From NCBI GenBank assembly GCA_031550435.1, contig JAVBOO010000028.1, forward strand, positions 1-17,065: DNA of 17,065 nucleotides. Reading direction: 5' to 3'. This document shows, piece by piece, positions 1-6,768 of this stretch. The position numbers and the translations under genes are program-made. The stretch comes from JAVBOO01 sp031550435. GTDB lineage: Bacteria > Bacillota > Clostridia > Lachnospirales > WRAX01. The notes beneath the pieces were generated by a model. It did not search any database and was not told the DNA's origin. It saw nothing but the letters and a program-made list of their open reading frames with translations. Positions within the stretch are counted from its first letter, which is position 1. The number at the start of each line of letters is the position of its first letter.

Positions 1-94
1 GTCGACCTTTGCTTCCCGTATTCTCTGGTGGTAATAACATAACCACCTTGTTCCATTCTTCGTCCGTCAGTTCGTATCTTCTGGCTGATGCCAT
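1..94 (-). CDS. Transposase, IS5-type, N-terminal fragment cut by the window edge
   Basis: Reading leftwards from an ATG at 94-92, 31 codons are open to the window edge. The peptide begins MASARRYELTDEEWNKVVML and continues with LLPPENTG and then a KGR. This matches the N-terminus of the IS5-family transposases whose leading domain is written DUF4096 (a conserved R-Y-E-L-T-D-E-x-W start, then L-L-P-P-E and a G-x-x-GRP-like turn). The function would be cut-and-paste movement of its own insertion sequence. A ribosome binding site (AGGGTG on the minus strand) lies six bases before the ATG, and a -10 box sits further upstream. The DDE catalytic core would lie outside the window, so I cannot say whether the gene is intact. 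Family assignment rests on the short N-terminal pattern only. Confidence 0.75.
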   Translation of the reverse strand, partial: MASARRYELTDEEWNKVVMLLPPENTGSKGR

Positions 95-117
95 TCGCTT
101 CACCCTGTTTTTGCTTT

Positions 118-149
118 ATTATAGCACAAAACAGGATTTAGGTGTGCAA
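118..149 (-). promoter_or_regulatory. Putative transposase promoter with extended -10
   Basis: On the minus strand TGCTATAAT (126-118) gives a perfect -10 hexamer with the extended TG. A TTGCAC at 149-144 is a possible -35 but with a long 20-base spacer. The transposase ATG is 24 bases downstream of the -10. Confidence 0.5.
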
Positions 150-170
150 CTTTTATTTTTCAAACAGTAT

Positions 171-316
171 CTAGGTAAACACTGATTAATTGACTTTGGA
201 CGGATACACGGCTGATTTAATCCGTGCATCCTCGTCCTAAGCGGCCGTTATACGGCCTTTGTGCGGAGCGGGATGCTTGCCGGCGCAACCGTTCGATTAA
301 ATCGGCACTTACCTAG
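171..316 (+). repeat. Palindromic intergenic repeat, copy 1
   Basis: The core 208-313 is about 85 percent identical to 16117-16221. It folds as nested stems: outer arms GCTGATTTAATC (211-222) and GATTAAATCGGC (295-306), then GCATCC (226-231) with GGATGC (271-276), and a central hairpin GGCCGT-TAT-ACGGCC (243-257). A small TTGC/GCAA stem lies at 277-288. A longer imperfect inverted repeat spans the whole stretch: CTAGGTAA at 171-178 matches TTACCTAG at 309-316, and AT-rich inner arms follow on each side. No open reading frame is visible. It behaves like a non-coding mobile or extragenic palindromic repeat, but a structured RNA is also possible. It lies between the insertion sequence and the dnaJ terminator. 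Confidence 0.75.
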
Positions 317-353
317 CCGCTCGTATAGTCTGTTTCACCTTTATTTACTAAAA

Positions 354-405
354 GCATAAAAAACGCCGGGAAAGCTTCACTCACGCTTCCGGCGTTTTTT
401 TATGC
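354..405 (-). terminator. Bidirectional intrinsic terminator after dnaJ
   Basis: CGCCGG (364-369) pairs with CCGGCG (389-394), extended inward by a GGAAAGC/GCTTCC stem and outward by GCATAAAAAA/TTTTTTTATGC. In the dnaJ direction the GC stem is followed by six T residues, and the same is true in the plus direction. A smaller hairpin, CCGTTTA/TAAACGG with a GGTT loop (406-423), lies between it and the dnaJ stop. This closes the heat-shock operon and would also stop transcripts arriving from the left edge. Confidence 0.85.
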
Positions 406-445
406 CCGTTTAGGTTTAAACGGCTATATAAAGGCTTAAATCGCA

Positions 446-1594
446 TTATTTTTTGTTCTTGAAGAAGCCTTTTTTTTCTTTTTCGCGCTCTTTTTCTTTG
501 ATATCTTCTCCGGAAGCCTTTGCAAATTCATGGAGCAGCTCTTTCTGCCTTTCGTTGAGCCCTGTCGGAACCACGACGTTAAACGTCGCTATCAAATCAC
601 CGACCTGACGATTGTTTCTGACATTCGGCACGCCCTTGCCCTTTAACACGGCTCTTGCGTTCGGCTGTGTTCCGGGTTTTAGCTCGTACGGCTCGTCTCC
701 TGTTACCAGCGGTATAGTCACCGTATCCCCGAGCGCCGCCTGCACTATGCTGATAGGCACATTAACATACAGGTTCAGGGCGTCTCTGGTAAAAAGCTTG
801 TGCTGCTGAACTCTGACGGTAATAATCAAGTCTCCGTTCTCTCCGCCCCTCGTTCCCGCTTCGCCTTTACCGGATATCCTGATTGACTGACCGTCGTCAA
901 TTCCCTTCGGTATGGATATCTGTATTGTTTTTGTCTTTTTAAGCTTACCCTTGCCCGAACATTTCGGACAGGGGTCTTTAATTACTTTTCCCTCGCCTGC
1001 GCACACCGAACACGGCCTGACACTTGTCATTGCTCCGAAAATCGTTTGTTGCGACACGCGTTCCTGACCCGTTCCGCCGCAGTTGCGGCAGCTTTCCGGA
1101 TTAGTGCCCGGCTTTGCGCCGTTTCCTTTGCAATTATCGCAAGCATCGTTTATCGAAAGTGTGAGTTCACGTTCGATGCCGAAAATCGCCTCTTCAAACT
1201 TTATGCTTATGGAAACCTGTACATTTGCCCCTCGCGCCGGCCCGTTTCTCCTGCCGCCTGACGAGCGTCCGAATATATCTCCGAAACCTCCGCCGCCGAA
1301 AAACTGATCAAACATGTCGCCGAAATCGGCATTAAAACCTCCGAAACCGCCTGCGCCTGCGCTTCCGTCAAAAGCTCCGTGTCCGTATTGATCATATGCG
1401 GCCCGTTTTTCGGAGTCGGAAAGCACCTGATATGCTTCGCTGGCCTCCTTAAACTTCTGCTCGGCTTCTTTGTTGTTTGGGTTTACGTCCGGATGATATT
1501 TTTTCGCGACGTCTCTGAACGCCTTTTTTATCTCGTCCTCCGTTGCACCCTTTTTGATTCCCAATATATCGTAATAATCCCGTTTATCAGCCAT
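446..1594 (-). CDS. dnaJ: Chaperone protein DnaJ (Hsp40)
   Basis: DnaJ is the J-domain co-chaperone that delivers unfolded clients to DnaK and stimulates its ATPase in the cytoplasm. The 382-residue product has the normal full length. It has a J domain (about 5-70) with the essential HPD at 34-36, then a Gly/Phe-rich stretch (about 77-120). Four zinc-binding CxxCxGxG repeats follow: CDNCKGNG (152-159), CRNCGGTG (169-176), CSVCAGEG (195-202) and CPKCSGKG (209-216). The C-terminal substrate-binding domains end in a lysine/glutamate-rich tail. The ATG has a GGGAG ribosome binding site on the minus strand at 1605-1601. It is the last gene of the hrcA-grpE-dnaK-dnaJ operon, 112 bases after dnaK, with a strong hairpin in that gap. 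It is presumably under CIRCE/HrcA control from the operon promoter. Confidence 0.98.
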   Translation of the reverse strand: MADKRDYYDILGIKKGATEDEIKKAFRDVAKKYHPDVNPNNKEAEQKFKEASEAYQVLSDSEKRAAYDQYGHGAFDGSAGAGGFGGFNADFGDMFDQFFGGGGFGDIFGRSSGGRRNGPARGANVQVSISIKFEEAIFGIERELTLSINDACDNCKGNGAKPGTNPESCRNCGGTGQERVSQQTIFGAMTSVRPCSVCAGEGKVIKDPCPKCSGKGKLKKTKTIQISIPKGIDDGQSIRISGKGEAGTRGGENGDLIITVRVQQHKLFTRDALNLYVNVPISIVQAALGDTVTIPLVTGDEPYELKPGTQPNARAVLKGKGVPNVRNNRQVGDLIATFNVVVPTGLNERQKELLHEFAKASGEDIKEKEREKEKKGFFKNKK

Positions 1595-1649
1595 AATTTA
1601 CTCCCGAATGCCTGTGAAAGGCAGTTTCCAGACCTATCGATCTTTTCAG

Positions 1650-1685
1650 CGCTTAATTAGGGCGGCATCTGCCGCCCTAAAAGCG
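1650..1685 (-). other. Strong stem-loop in the dnaK-dnaJ spacer
   Basis: TTAGGGCGGCA (1657-1667) and TGCCGCCCTAA (1670-1680) form a perfect 11-bp inverted repeat with almost no loop, flanked by CGCTT (1650-1654) and AAGCG (1681-1685), which also pair. No T run follows in the dnaJ direction, so it is not a standard terminator. It could be an mRNA processing or stability element, or a leaky attenuator that lowers dnaJ relative to dnaK. Confidence 0.6.
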
Positions 1686-1706
1686 TTAAACTTTTTATTT
1701 AGCTCA

Positions 1707-3575
1707 TTAAACCTCTTTGTAACCTCCGTCAACGAAATCATCGTTGCCGTCGTTACCGTCCTGAGGCCCCTGCTCTTGATCTTGCTGATGCTGAGTACCG
1801 CTCTGCTGATACATCTTCGTCGTAAACTCGTGCACGACCTTGTTCAGACTTTCCATAGCGGTATTTAGCACGGCAACGTCACTGTCGGTCATCGTTTCAA
1901 GCTTGATGCCGTCGTTAACATCCTTTAAGTTCTTAAGCTCCGCTTCGATTTTTTCCTTGTCCTCGCCCTGTAACTTGTCTCCAAGCTCACCGATAAGCTT
2001 TTCTGTCTGGAAAACAATAGAATCGGCATTATTTTTTGCCTCTATCTTTTCTTTGTTTTTCTTGTCTTCCTCTGCATATCTTTCGGCTTCTTTTATCGCC
2101 TTTTCGACTTCGGCTTCCGAAAGCTTTGTGCTCGCGGTTATGGTTATCTTCTGCTCTTTGCCCGTTCCGAGATCCTTGGCAGATACGTGCACGATACCGT
2201 CTTTATCTATATCGAACTCGACCTCGATCTGAGGTATTCCTCTGGGAGCCGGCGCGATGCCGTCAAGCCGGAAACTGCCGAGGCTCTTGTTGTCTCTGGC
2301 AAATTGTCTTTCGCCCTGCAAAACATTTATGTCAACCGCTGTTTGATTATCTGCCGCAGTTGAGAAAACCTGCTTCTTGCTTGTGGGTATACGCGTGTTT
2401 CTTTCGATAAGCTTCGTTGAAACTCCGCCAAGCGTCTCGATTCCGAGCGTAAGAGGTGTAACGTCCAAAAGAAGTATATCCGTAACTCCCGGATCTCCGG
2501 CAAGCTTTGCGCCCTGAATCGCCGCTCCGAGCGCGACGCATTCGTCGGGGTTGATGCCTTTGAAAGGATCTTTGCCCGTAAGCTTTCTGACGAGTTCTTG
2601 AACTGCGGGTATTCTTGTCGAGCCGCCGACGAGCAAAACTTTGTCAAGCTGTTCGGGTTTAAGCCCGGCGGAGCTCAAAGCATCCTGAACGGGGCGTTTT
2701 GTTCTGTCAACAAGGTCAGCGGTAAGCTCATCAAACTTAGCTCTTGTAAGCGTGATGTCCAAGTGCTTCGGCCCGTCGTTATTAACCGTTATAAACGGAA
2801 GATTTATGTTTGTGCTCGTAATGCTCGAAAGCTCTTTTTTAGCCTTCTCGGCAGCCTCTTTCAACCTTTGGGTCGCAACTTTGTCTTTGCCCAAGTCTAT
2901 GCGTTCAATCTTGTTAAACTCTTGGATAAGATATTTGACGATTCTTTCGTCAAAGTCGTCTCCTCCGAGCAGGTTGTCGCCGCTTGTGGAAAGAACTTCG
3001 ATAACGCCGTCGCCGATTTCGATAACGGAAACATCAAACGTTCCTCCGCCAAGGTCATACACCATTATTTTCTGCGAATGCTCGTTTTCAAGGCCGTATG
3101 ACAACGCAGCCGAAGTAGGCTCGTTTATGATTCTCTGCACGTTGAGACCGGCGATTTTTCCCGCGTCTACGGTCGCCTGACGCTCGTCGTCGTTAAAATA
3201 CGCCGGAACCGTGATTACAGCGTCTGTTACTTTTTCGCCGAGATAGCTCTCAGCGTCCGCCTTAAGCTTTTGGAGTATCATAGCCGAGATTTCCTGAGGC
3301 GAATATGTTTTTCCGTTTGCGGTAACGGTAACGGGCTTGTTGTCCGAGCCGCGCTTGCCCATTTTGCGCTTTATGGAAATAATCGTATTATCGGTATTAG
3401 TAATCGCCTGACGCTTCGCCGCTTCGCCGACAAGCCGTTCTCCGGTCTTTGTAAAAGCCACTATAGACGGTGTTGTTCTCATTCCTTCGCTGTTTTCGAT
3501 TACGACAGGTTGGTTGCCTTCCATTACGGCAACACAAGAGTTTGTTGTTCCCAAGTCAATGCCTATTATTTTCAT
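1707..3575 (-). CDS. dnaK: Chaperone protein DnaK (Hsp70)
   Basis: DnaK is the ATP-dependent Hsp70 chaperone of the cytoplasm, working with DnaJ and GrpE. Visible landmarks in the 622-residue product are phosphate-1 GIDLGTTNS (5-13), phosphate-2 DLGGGTFD (174-181), the adenosine-site VLLVGGSTRIP (313-323) and the interdomain linker DILLLDVTPLTLG (366-378). The substrate-binding domain and helical lid follow. The stretch around residue 80 is short, lacking the roughly two-dozen-residue insertion of Gram-negative DnaK, as expected for Firmicutes. The tail is Gln/Asp/Gly-rich and ends in DDFVDGGYKEV, which deviates from the usual acidic DnaK ending. A GGAGG site lies just upstream of the ATG. 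It follows grpE after 78 bases in the CIRCE-controlled operon. Confidence 0.98.
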   Translation of the reverse strand: MKIIGIDLGTTNSCVAVMEGNQPVVIENSEGMRTTPSIVAFTKTGERLVGEAAKRQAITNTDNTIISIKRKMGKRGSDNKPVTVTANGKTYSPQEISAMILQKLKADAESYLGEKVTDAVITVPAYFNDDERQATVDAGKIAGLNVQRIINEPTSAALSYGLENEHSQKIMVYDLGGGTFDVSVIEIGDGVIEVLSTSGDNLLGGDDFDERIVKYLIQEFNKIERIDLGKDKVATQRLKEAAEKAKKELSSITSTNINLPFITVNNDGPKHLDITLTRAKFDELTADLVDRTKRPVQDALSSAGLKPEQLDKVLLVGGSTRIPAVQELVRKLTGKDPFKGINPDECVALGAAIQGAKLAGDPGVTDILLLDVTPLTLGIETLGGVSTKLIERNTRIPTSKKQVFSTAADNQTAVDINVLQGERQFARDNKSLGSFRLDGIAPAPRGIPQIEVEFDIDKDGIVHVSAKDLGTGKEQKITITASTKLSEAEVEKAIKEAERYAEEDKKNKEKIEAKNNADSIVFQTEKLIGELGDKLQGEDKEKIEAELKNLKDVNDGIKLETMTDSDVAVLNTAMESLNKVVHEFTTKMYQQSGTQHQQDQEQGPQDGNDGNDDFVDGGYKEV

Positions 3576-3653
3576 ATTTGTCTTCCTCCGAATTGATGTT
3601 GTAAGATTTTTTAAGTTTTTTACTGTTTTTGTGTGTTTTTGATTCGTTGCTGC

Positions 3654-4247
3654 CTAATTAGCCACTTTGACCATACTGTGCCTTATTACTTTGTCCTTAT
3701 ATACATAGCCTTTTCGTATTTCGTCAATGATTTCATTCGCCCCGAACGCTTCGTCGGTAACATGCATGACCGCGTTATGGAGCTGCGGGTCAAACTGCGC
3801 TCCGAGAGCGGATATTTCCTCGACTCCGATGTCGAAAAAAACATTTTTAAGCTGGCGCAGTATCATTTCTACGCCTTTGTAGAACACATCCTCGCGATTT
3901 GTAACGGCGTTGACGGCAAGCTCGAAATTATCGAGCACCGGTAAAAGCTTATCCAAAAGTTCTCTGACGCTGTCGTCATAAATAGAGGCTTTTTCTTTTA
4001 TCGTGCGTTTGCGGAAATTGTCAAACTCCGCCATGTTTCTTCTGAGTTTATCAAGATAGTCCGCTGCAAGTTTTTTTGCTTCGTCAAGTTCTTCTGTCGC
4101 CTTGCGATTTTCATCCTCGTTCTCTAAAAGCTCGGGGATATCACACTCGGCGATTTGCTCGTTCAAACCCTTGCCTATGGCTTCGGTCATTTCCTTTACT
4201 TGGGCAGAAAAACCTTTTTTTTCGTTTTCCGTGTTCCCTTTTTTCAT
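3654..4247 (-). CDS. grpE: Nucleotide exchange factor GrpE
   Basis: GrpE releases ADP from DnaK to reset the chaperone cycle. The 197-residue protein has a charged N-terminal extension and a long helical region (about 45-95) containing AEFDNFRKRT (73-82), the classic GrpE signature leading into the four-helix dimer bundle. The C-terminal beta domain includes FDPQLHNAV (152-160) and ends in a GYVYKDKVIRHSMVKVAN block (180-197) that is strongly conserved in the family. The start ATG at 4247 is supported by GGAGGAG (minus strand, 4261-4255) at seven-base spacing. It lies between hrcA and dnaK in the standard Gram-positive order. The 123-base hrcA-grpE gap contains two short palindromes (4315-4326 and 4328-4337) of unknown meaning. 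Confidence 0.97.
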   Translation of the reverse strand: MKKGNTENEKKGFSAQVKEMTEAIGKGLNEQIAECDIPELLENEDENRKATEELDEAKKLAADYLDKLRRNMAEFDNFRKRTIKEKASIYDDSVRELLDKLLPVLDNFELAVNAVTNREDVFYKGVEMILRQLKNVFFDIGVEEISALGAQFDPQLHNAVMHVTDEAFGANEIIDEIRKGYVYKDKVIRHSMVKVAN

Positions 4248-4370
4248 TATTTGACTCCTCCGGTGTTTTTATGTGAAGACATACCGGGACGTGTTTGGAA
4301 AATGGTTTTTGACAACTCCTTGGAGTCTCCGTACGGATTCTTTAACACTCTCCGGCCTCTTCCTTTGTGT

Positions 4371-5414
4371 TTACGGCGCTTGCTTTGGTTTATTATTGTC
4401 AAGTATTTTATTAATGTTTTTAACCATGCCCTTAAGAACGGATACAACCCTCGGATAGTCCATTCTTGTCGGACCGATAACCCCTATGCTTCCGTAAGAC
4501 TGTCCTCCGAGACTGTAGTTTGCCTTTATTATACTGCAATCCCTCAAATGCGCGACTTCGTTTTCCTCTCCTATAACGATTTGCACCGTTTCGCCGTCCT
4601 CTTTAGAAATAAGCGAAATCAGCGTTTGTTTCTCGTCGAGAGCGTTTAGTATGGTTCGCGCCTTATCCATATCGGAAAATTCGGGGAAAGAGAGCAGATT
4701 TTTGACTCCGCTTGTATATACGTCAGTATTCGACTCCGAAATTATAGTGTTTAGAACAGCTCCGACTATCGGCTCCAGCATATACCCATATCTTCCGAGT
4801 TTTTTCTCCACCGACTCGCAGAACTCGGGCGTAAACGATTCATAAGACGCCCCTGAGAACGAAGTTCCGAGTACAAACGATATTTCCGTCAGTTCGTTAA
4901 ACCCCAACGGAGTTTCAACCGTCAGCGTCATCTGTTTAACGACTTTCGCATCAGTAACGAGTATTATCAATATATTGTGCTCATCAACACTTACGAGCTG
5001 CAAATTCCTTATTCTTGTTTTGTCAAGCTTCGGCTCTGTTACGACTGTCGTATAGTTTGTCATAAATGCGAGCGCTTTTGCGGTTTCTTTCATAAGATAG
5101 TCGATCTGGTTTATGTTTCCTGCTATCAACTCTTTCAAGAATGCAAACTGTGCTTCGTCAAGTTCCTTCTGCTTCATCATCGTATCGACATAGTAGCGAT
5201 AGCCCTTGTCGGAAGGAACGCGTCCCGAGCTTAGGTGCGGCTGTACTATATAGCCCATTTCCTCAAGATCGCTCATCTCGTTCCTTATCGTCGCCGAGCT
5301 TACGCCGAAATCAAACTTTTTAGCTATCGTACGTGAACCAATAGGTTCTGCGGTGGCAATATAGTCTTTTATGATAGCATCAAGGATTTTTATCTTTCTT
5401 TCATTTAATAACAT
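4371..5414 (-). CDS. hrcA: Heat-inducible transcription repressor HrcA
   Basis: HrcA is the dimeric repressor that binds CIRCE and shuts off chaperone operons, relieved when GroEL is occupied by unfolded protein. The 347-residue product starts with a winged helix domain (about 1-75), including the conserved SSATIRNEMSDLEEMGYI stretch (39-56) and HLSSGRVPSDKGYRYYVD (60-77). A GAF-like ligand domain and dimerisation region follow. The ATG at 5414 has GGAGG six bases upstream (minus strand, 5425-5421). It is the first gene of the operon, immediately downstream of its own perfect CIRCE operator, so it is autoregulated. Length and order are typical of Firmicutes. Confidence 0.98.
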   Translation of the reverse strand: MLLNERKIKILDAIIKDYIATAEPIGSRTIAKKFDFGVSSATIRNEMSDLEEMGYIVQPHLSSGRVPSDKGYRYYVDTMMKQKELDEAQFAFLKELIAGNINQIDYLMKETAKALAFMTNYTTVVTEPKLDKTRIRNLQLVSVDEHNILIILVTDAKVVKQMTLTVETPLGFNELTEISFVLGTSFSGASYESFTPEFCESVEKKLGRYGYMLEPIVGAVLNTIISESNTDVYTSGVKNLLSFPEFSDMDKARTILNALDEKQTLISLISKEDGETVQIVIGEENEVAHLRDCSIIKANYSLGGQSYGSIGVIGPTRMDYPRVVSVLKGMVKNINKILDNNKPKQAP

Positions 5415-5435
5415 ATGCCACCTCCGTCCAATTTG

Positions 5436-5462
5436 TTAGCACTCGGCGTTCGCGAGTGCTAA
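5436..5462 (-). promoter_or_regulatory. CIRCE operator (HrcA binding site)
   Basis: TTAGCACTC (5436-5444), nine bases, then GAGTGCTAA (5454-5462): an exact match to the CIRCE consensus TTAGCACTC-N9-GAGTGCTAA. It lies between the hrcA -10 box and the hrcA ribosome binding site, so bound HrcA would block transcription of hrcA-grpE-dnaK-dnaJ. Confidence 0.98.
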
Positions 5463-5466
5463 CACT

Positions 5467-5495
5467 AAAATACCACTACTTTATTATATTGTCAA
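5467..5495 (-). promoter_or_regulatory. SigA-type promoter of the hrcA operon
   Basis: On the minus strand TTGACA (5495-5490) is followed after exactly 17 bases by TATTTT (5472-5467), and the CIRCE starts four bases further on. This is a near-consensus vegetative promoter whose transcription start would fall in the CIRCE operator. Confidence 0.88.
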
Positions 5496-5554
5496 GCGAT
5501 TTATTAAATATTCCCGAGCAAATATCTCGGGTTATAATGTGTTGTTGCCGAAGT

Positions 5555-5585
5555 ATTAAATCAGCCGTGTATCTGCTCAAAGTCA
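5555..5585 (-). repeat. Fragment of the palindromic intergenic repeat
   Basis: Read on the minus strand, this stretch matches 191-221 of copy 1 at 28 of 31 positions, including an uninterrupted 19-base identity (5555-5573 against 203-221). Only the left arm is present; the central hairpin and right arm are absent. It is either a decayed copy or a solo arm. It lies in the hrcA/mbl divergent spacer, upstream of the mbl promoter. A small hairpin CCCGAG/CTCGGG (5513-5531) lies nearby. Confidence 0.65.
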
Positions 5586-5632
5586 TTTATTCAGCGTTTA
5601 CCGGTTCTTTGCTTTGCCGCTCAATAAAATGT

Positions 5633-5660
5633 TTGTATTCTTCAATGTTTTAGGTATAAT
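5633..5660 (+). promoter_or_regulatory. Probable SigA promoter of the mbl-flgF-flgG operon
   Basis: A perfect TATAAT (5655-5660) is preceded by a weak TTGTAT (5633-5638) at 16-base spacing. It lies 58 bases upstream of the mbl ATG. The -35 matches poorly, so the assignment rests on the -10 and position. Confidence 0.5.
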
Positions 5661-5718
5661 AGATAAATATATGTCGAAAAAAACGTGAACCCAAATAAAT
5701 TTGTAAGGAGATATAAAT

Positions 5719-6768
5719 ATGTTCAGCTTTGGAACCGATATAGGTATTGACCTGGGTACCGCCAGCGTCCTGGTATACATAAAGGGCAAAGGCATCGTTT
5801 TACAGGAGCCCTCAGTCGTTGCGATTAATAAAGACGATAATACTATACTTGCCGTCGGTAACGATGCAAGACGTATGCTCGGAAGAACTCCCGGAAACAT
5901 CGTAGCCGTTCGCCCTCTCCGCGAAGGTGTCATCTCTGATTTTGACATAACCGAGAAAATGCTGAAGTATTTTATCAACAAAGCAATAGGCAAATCTTTT
6001 TTGTTTAAAAAACCGAGAGTTGCCGTTTGCGTTCCCTCAAGCGTTACGGAAGTCGAGAAGCGCGCGGTTGAAGACGCATGTAAACAGGCGGGAGCCAGAA
6101 AAGTATATATAATCGAAGAACCTATCGCGGCTGCAATCGGCGCCGGAATAGACATAGGGCGGGCTTGCGGAAGCATGGTTGTCGATATCGGCGGAGGAAC
6201 GACCGATATCGCAGTTATTTCACTCGGAGGCTGTGTAATCGGCACATCCCTAAAAATTGCGGGAGATAATTTTGACGAAGCGGTAATCAGATACATCCGC
6301 AAAAAATACAACATTTTGATCGGCGAAAGAACAGCCGAGGACTTGAAAATAAACATCGGAACGGCCTATGAACGCACGGAAAACATTTCGATGGAAATCA
6401 GGGGCCGTTACCTCGTGAACGGTTTACCGAAAACAATCTCCGTTTCTTCCTCTGAAATACTCGAAGCATTAAGCGAACCCGTTGCGGACATAATAGATGC
6501 TATACACAGCGTTCTGGAACAAACTCCGCCCGAGCTCGCGAGCGATATTTCCGACAGAGGAATAATAATGACAGGCGGAGGAAGCCTGCTTTACGGCCTT
6601 GACAAACTGATAAAGCTCAAGACCGGCATAAACGCTATCATCGCCGAACAATCAATATCCTGCGTGGCAATAGGCACGGGAAAGTATATTGAATACGTTG
6701 CGGGCGAAAAGGTTCGCGGGCTTGACAGCAGAATGCTTGACCCGATAAGAACCAACAGGAGGAAATAA
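5719..6768 (+). CDS. mbl: Rod shape-determining protein of the MreB/Mbl family
   Basis: This is a bacterial actin that polymerises on the inner membrane face and guides the elongation machinery for peptidoglycan synthesis. Actin-fold motifs are clear in the 349 residues: phosphate-1 DIGIDLGTASV (7-17), the catalytic-glutamate region EEPIAAAIGAG (133-143), phosphate-2 DIGGGTTD (156-163) and the adenosine motif GIIMTGGGSLLYGL (281-294). AAGGAG lies eight bases upstream of the ATG. The stop overlaps the next start (TAATG at 6766-6770), and the AGGAGG for the next gene lies within the last codons, so translation is probably coupled. I prefer the name mbl over mreB because Bacillus subtilis has the same mbl-flhO-flhP order; mreB proper would normally precede mreC and mreD, which are absent here. 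Confidence 0.93.
   Translation: MFSFGTDIGIDLGTASVLVYIKGKGIVLQEPSVVAINKDDNTILAVGNDARRMLGRTPGNIVAVRPLREGVISDFDITEKMLKYFINKAIGKSFLFKKPRVAVCVPSSVTEVEKRAVEDACKQAGARKVYIIEEPIAAAIGAGIDIGRACGSMVVDIGGGTTDIAVISLGGCVIGTSLKIAGDNFDEAVIRYIRKKYNILIGERTAEDLKINIGTAYERTENISMEIRGRYLVNGLPKTISVSSSEILEALSEPVADIIDAIHSVLEQTPPELASDISDRGIIMTGGGSLLYGLDKLIKLKTGINAIIAEQSISCVAIGTGKYIEYVAGEKVRGLDSRMLDPIRTNRRK

Larger units (their letters stand above)
1..170 (-). mobile_element. End of an IS5-type insertion sequence, boundary approximate
   Basis: The transposase start plus its upstream leader form the 5' end of an insertion sequence. The outer end is placed near 165-170, where the minus strand reads ACTGTTTGAAAAATAAAAG, an AT-rich tip of the kind seen at IS termini. 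It is followed at 171-174 by CTAG, which fits the YTAR target preference of IS5-group elements. The other end lies outside the window, so neither the terminal inverted repeat nor a target duplication can be confirmed. Confidence 0.45.

Noticed and set aside
208..313. Repeat core as a known riboswitch such as the cyclic-di-GMP type
   Set aside because: I could not match its conserved bases to any riboswitch I know, and its position downstream of dnaJ and in a reverse-oriented fragment does not fit a cis-regulatory leader.
2598..3101. 167-codon plus-strand frame inside dnaK
   Set aside because: It is antisense to a highly conserved dnaK region, with no ribosome binding site or recognisable domain.
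5714..5741. TAAA-N16-ACCGATAT sigma-28-like site at the start of mbl
   Set aside because: The spacer is one base too long and the -10-like bases encode conserved residues of the phosphate-1 motif, so the match is probably chance.
5598..6356. 252-codon open frame on the minus strand opposite mbl
   Set aside because: It lies inside a fully recognisable MreB-family gene, has no family resemblance, and has the Ser/Pro/Ile-rich composition typical of antisense frames.
6722..6748. CCCGATAA before flgF as a sigma-28 -10 box
   Set aside because: The -35 position reads TTGA instead of TAAA and the site lies within the end of mbl.
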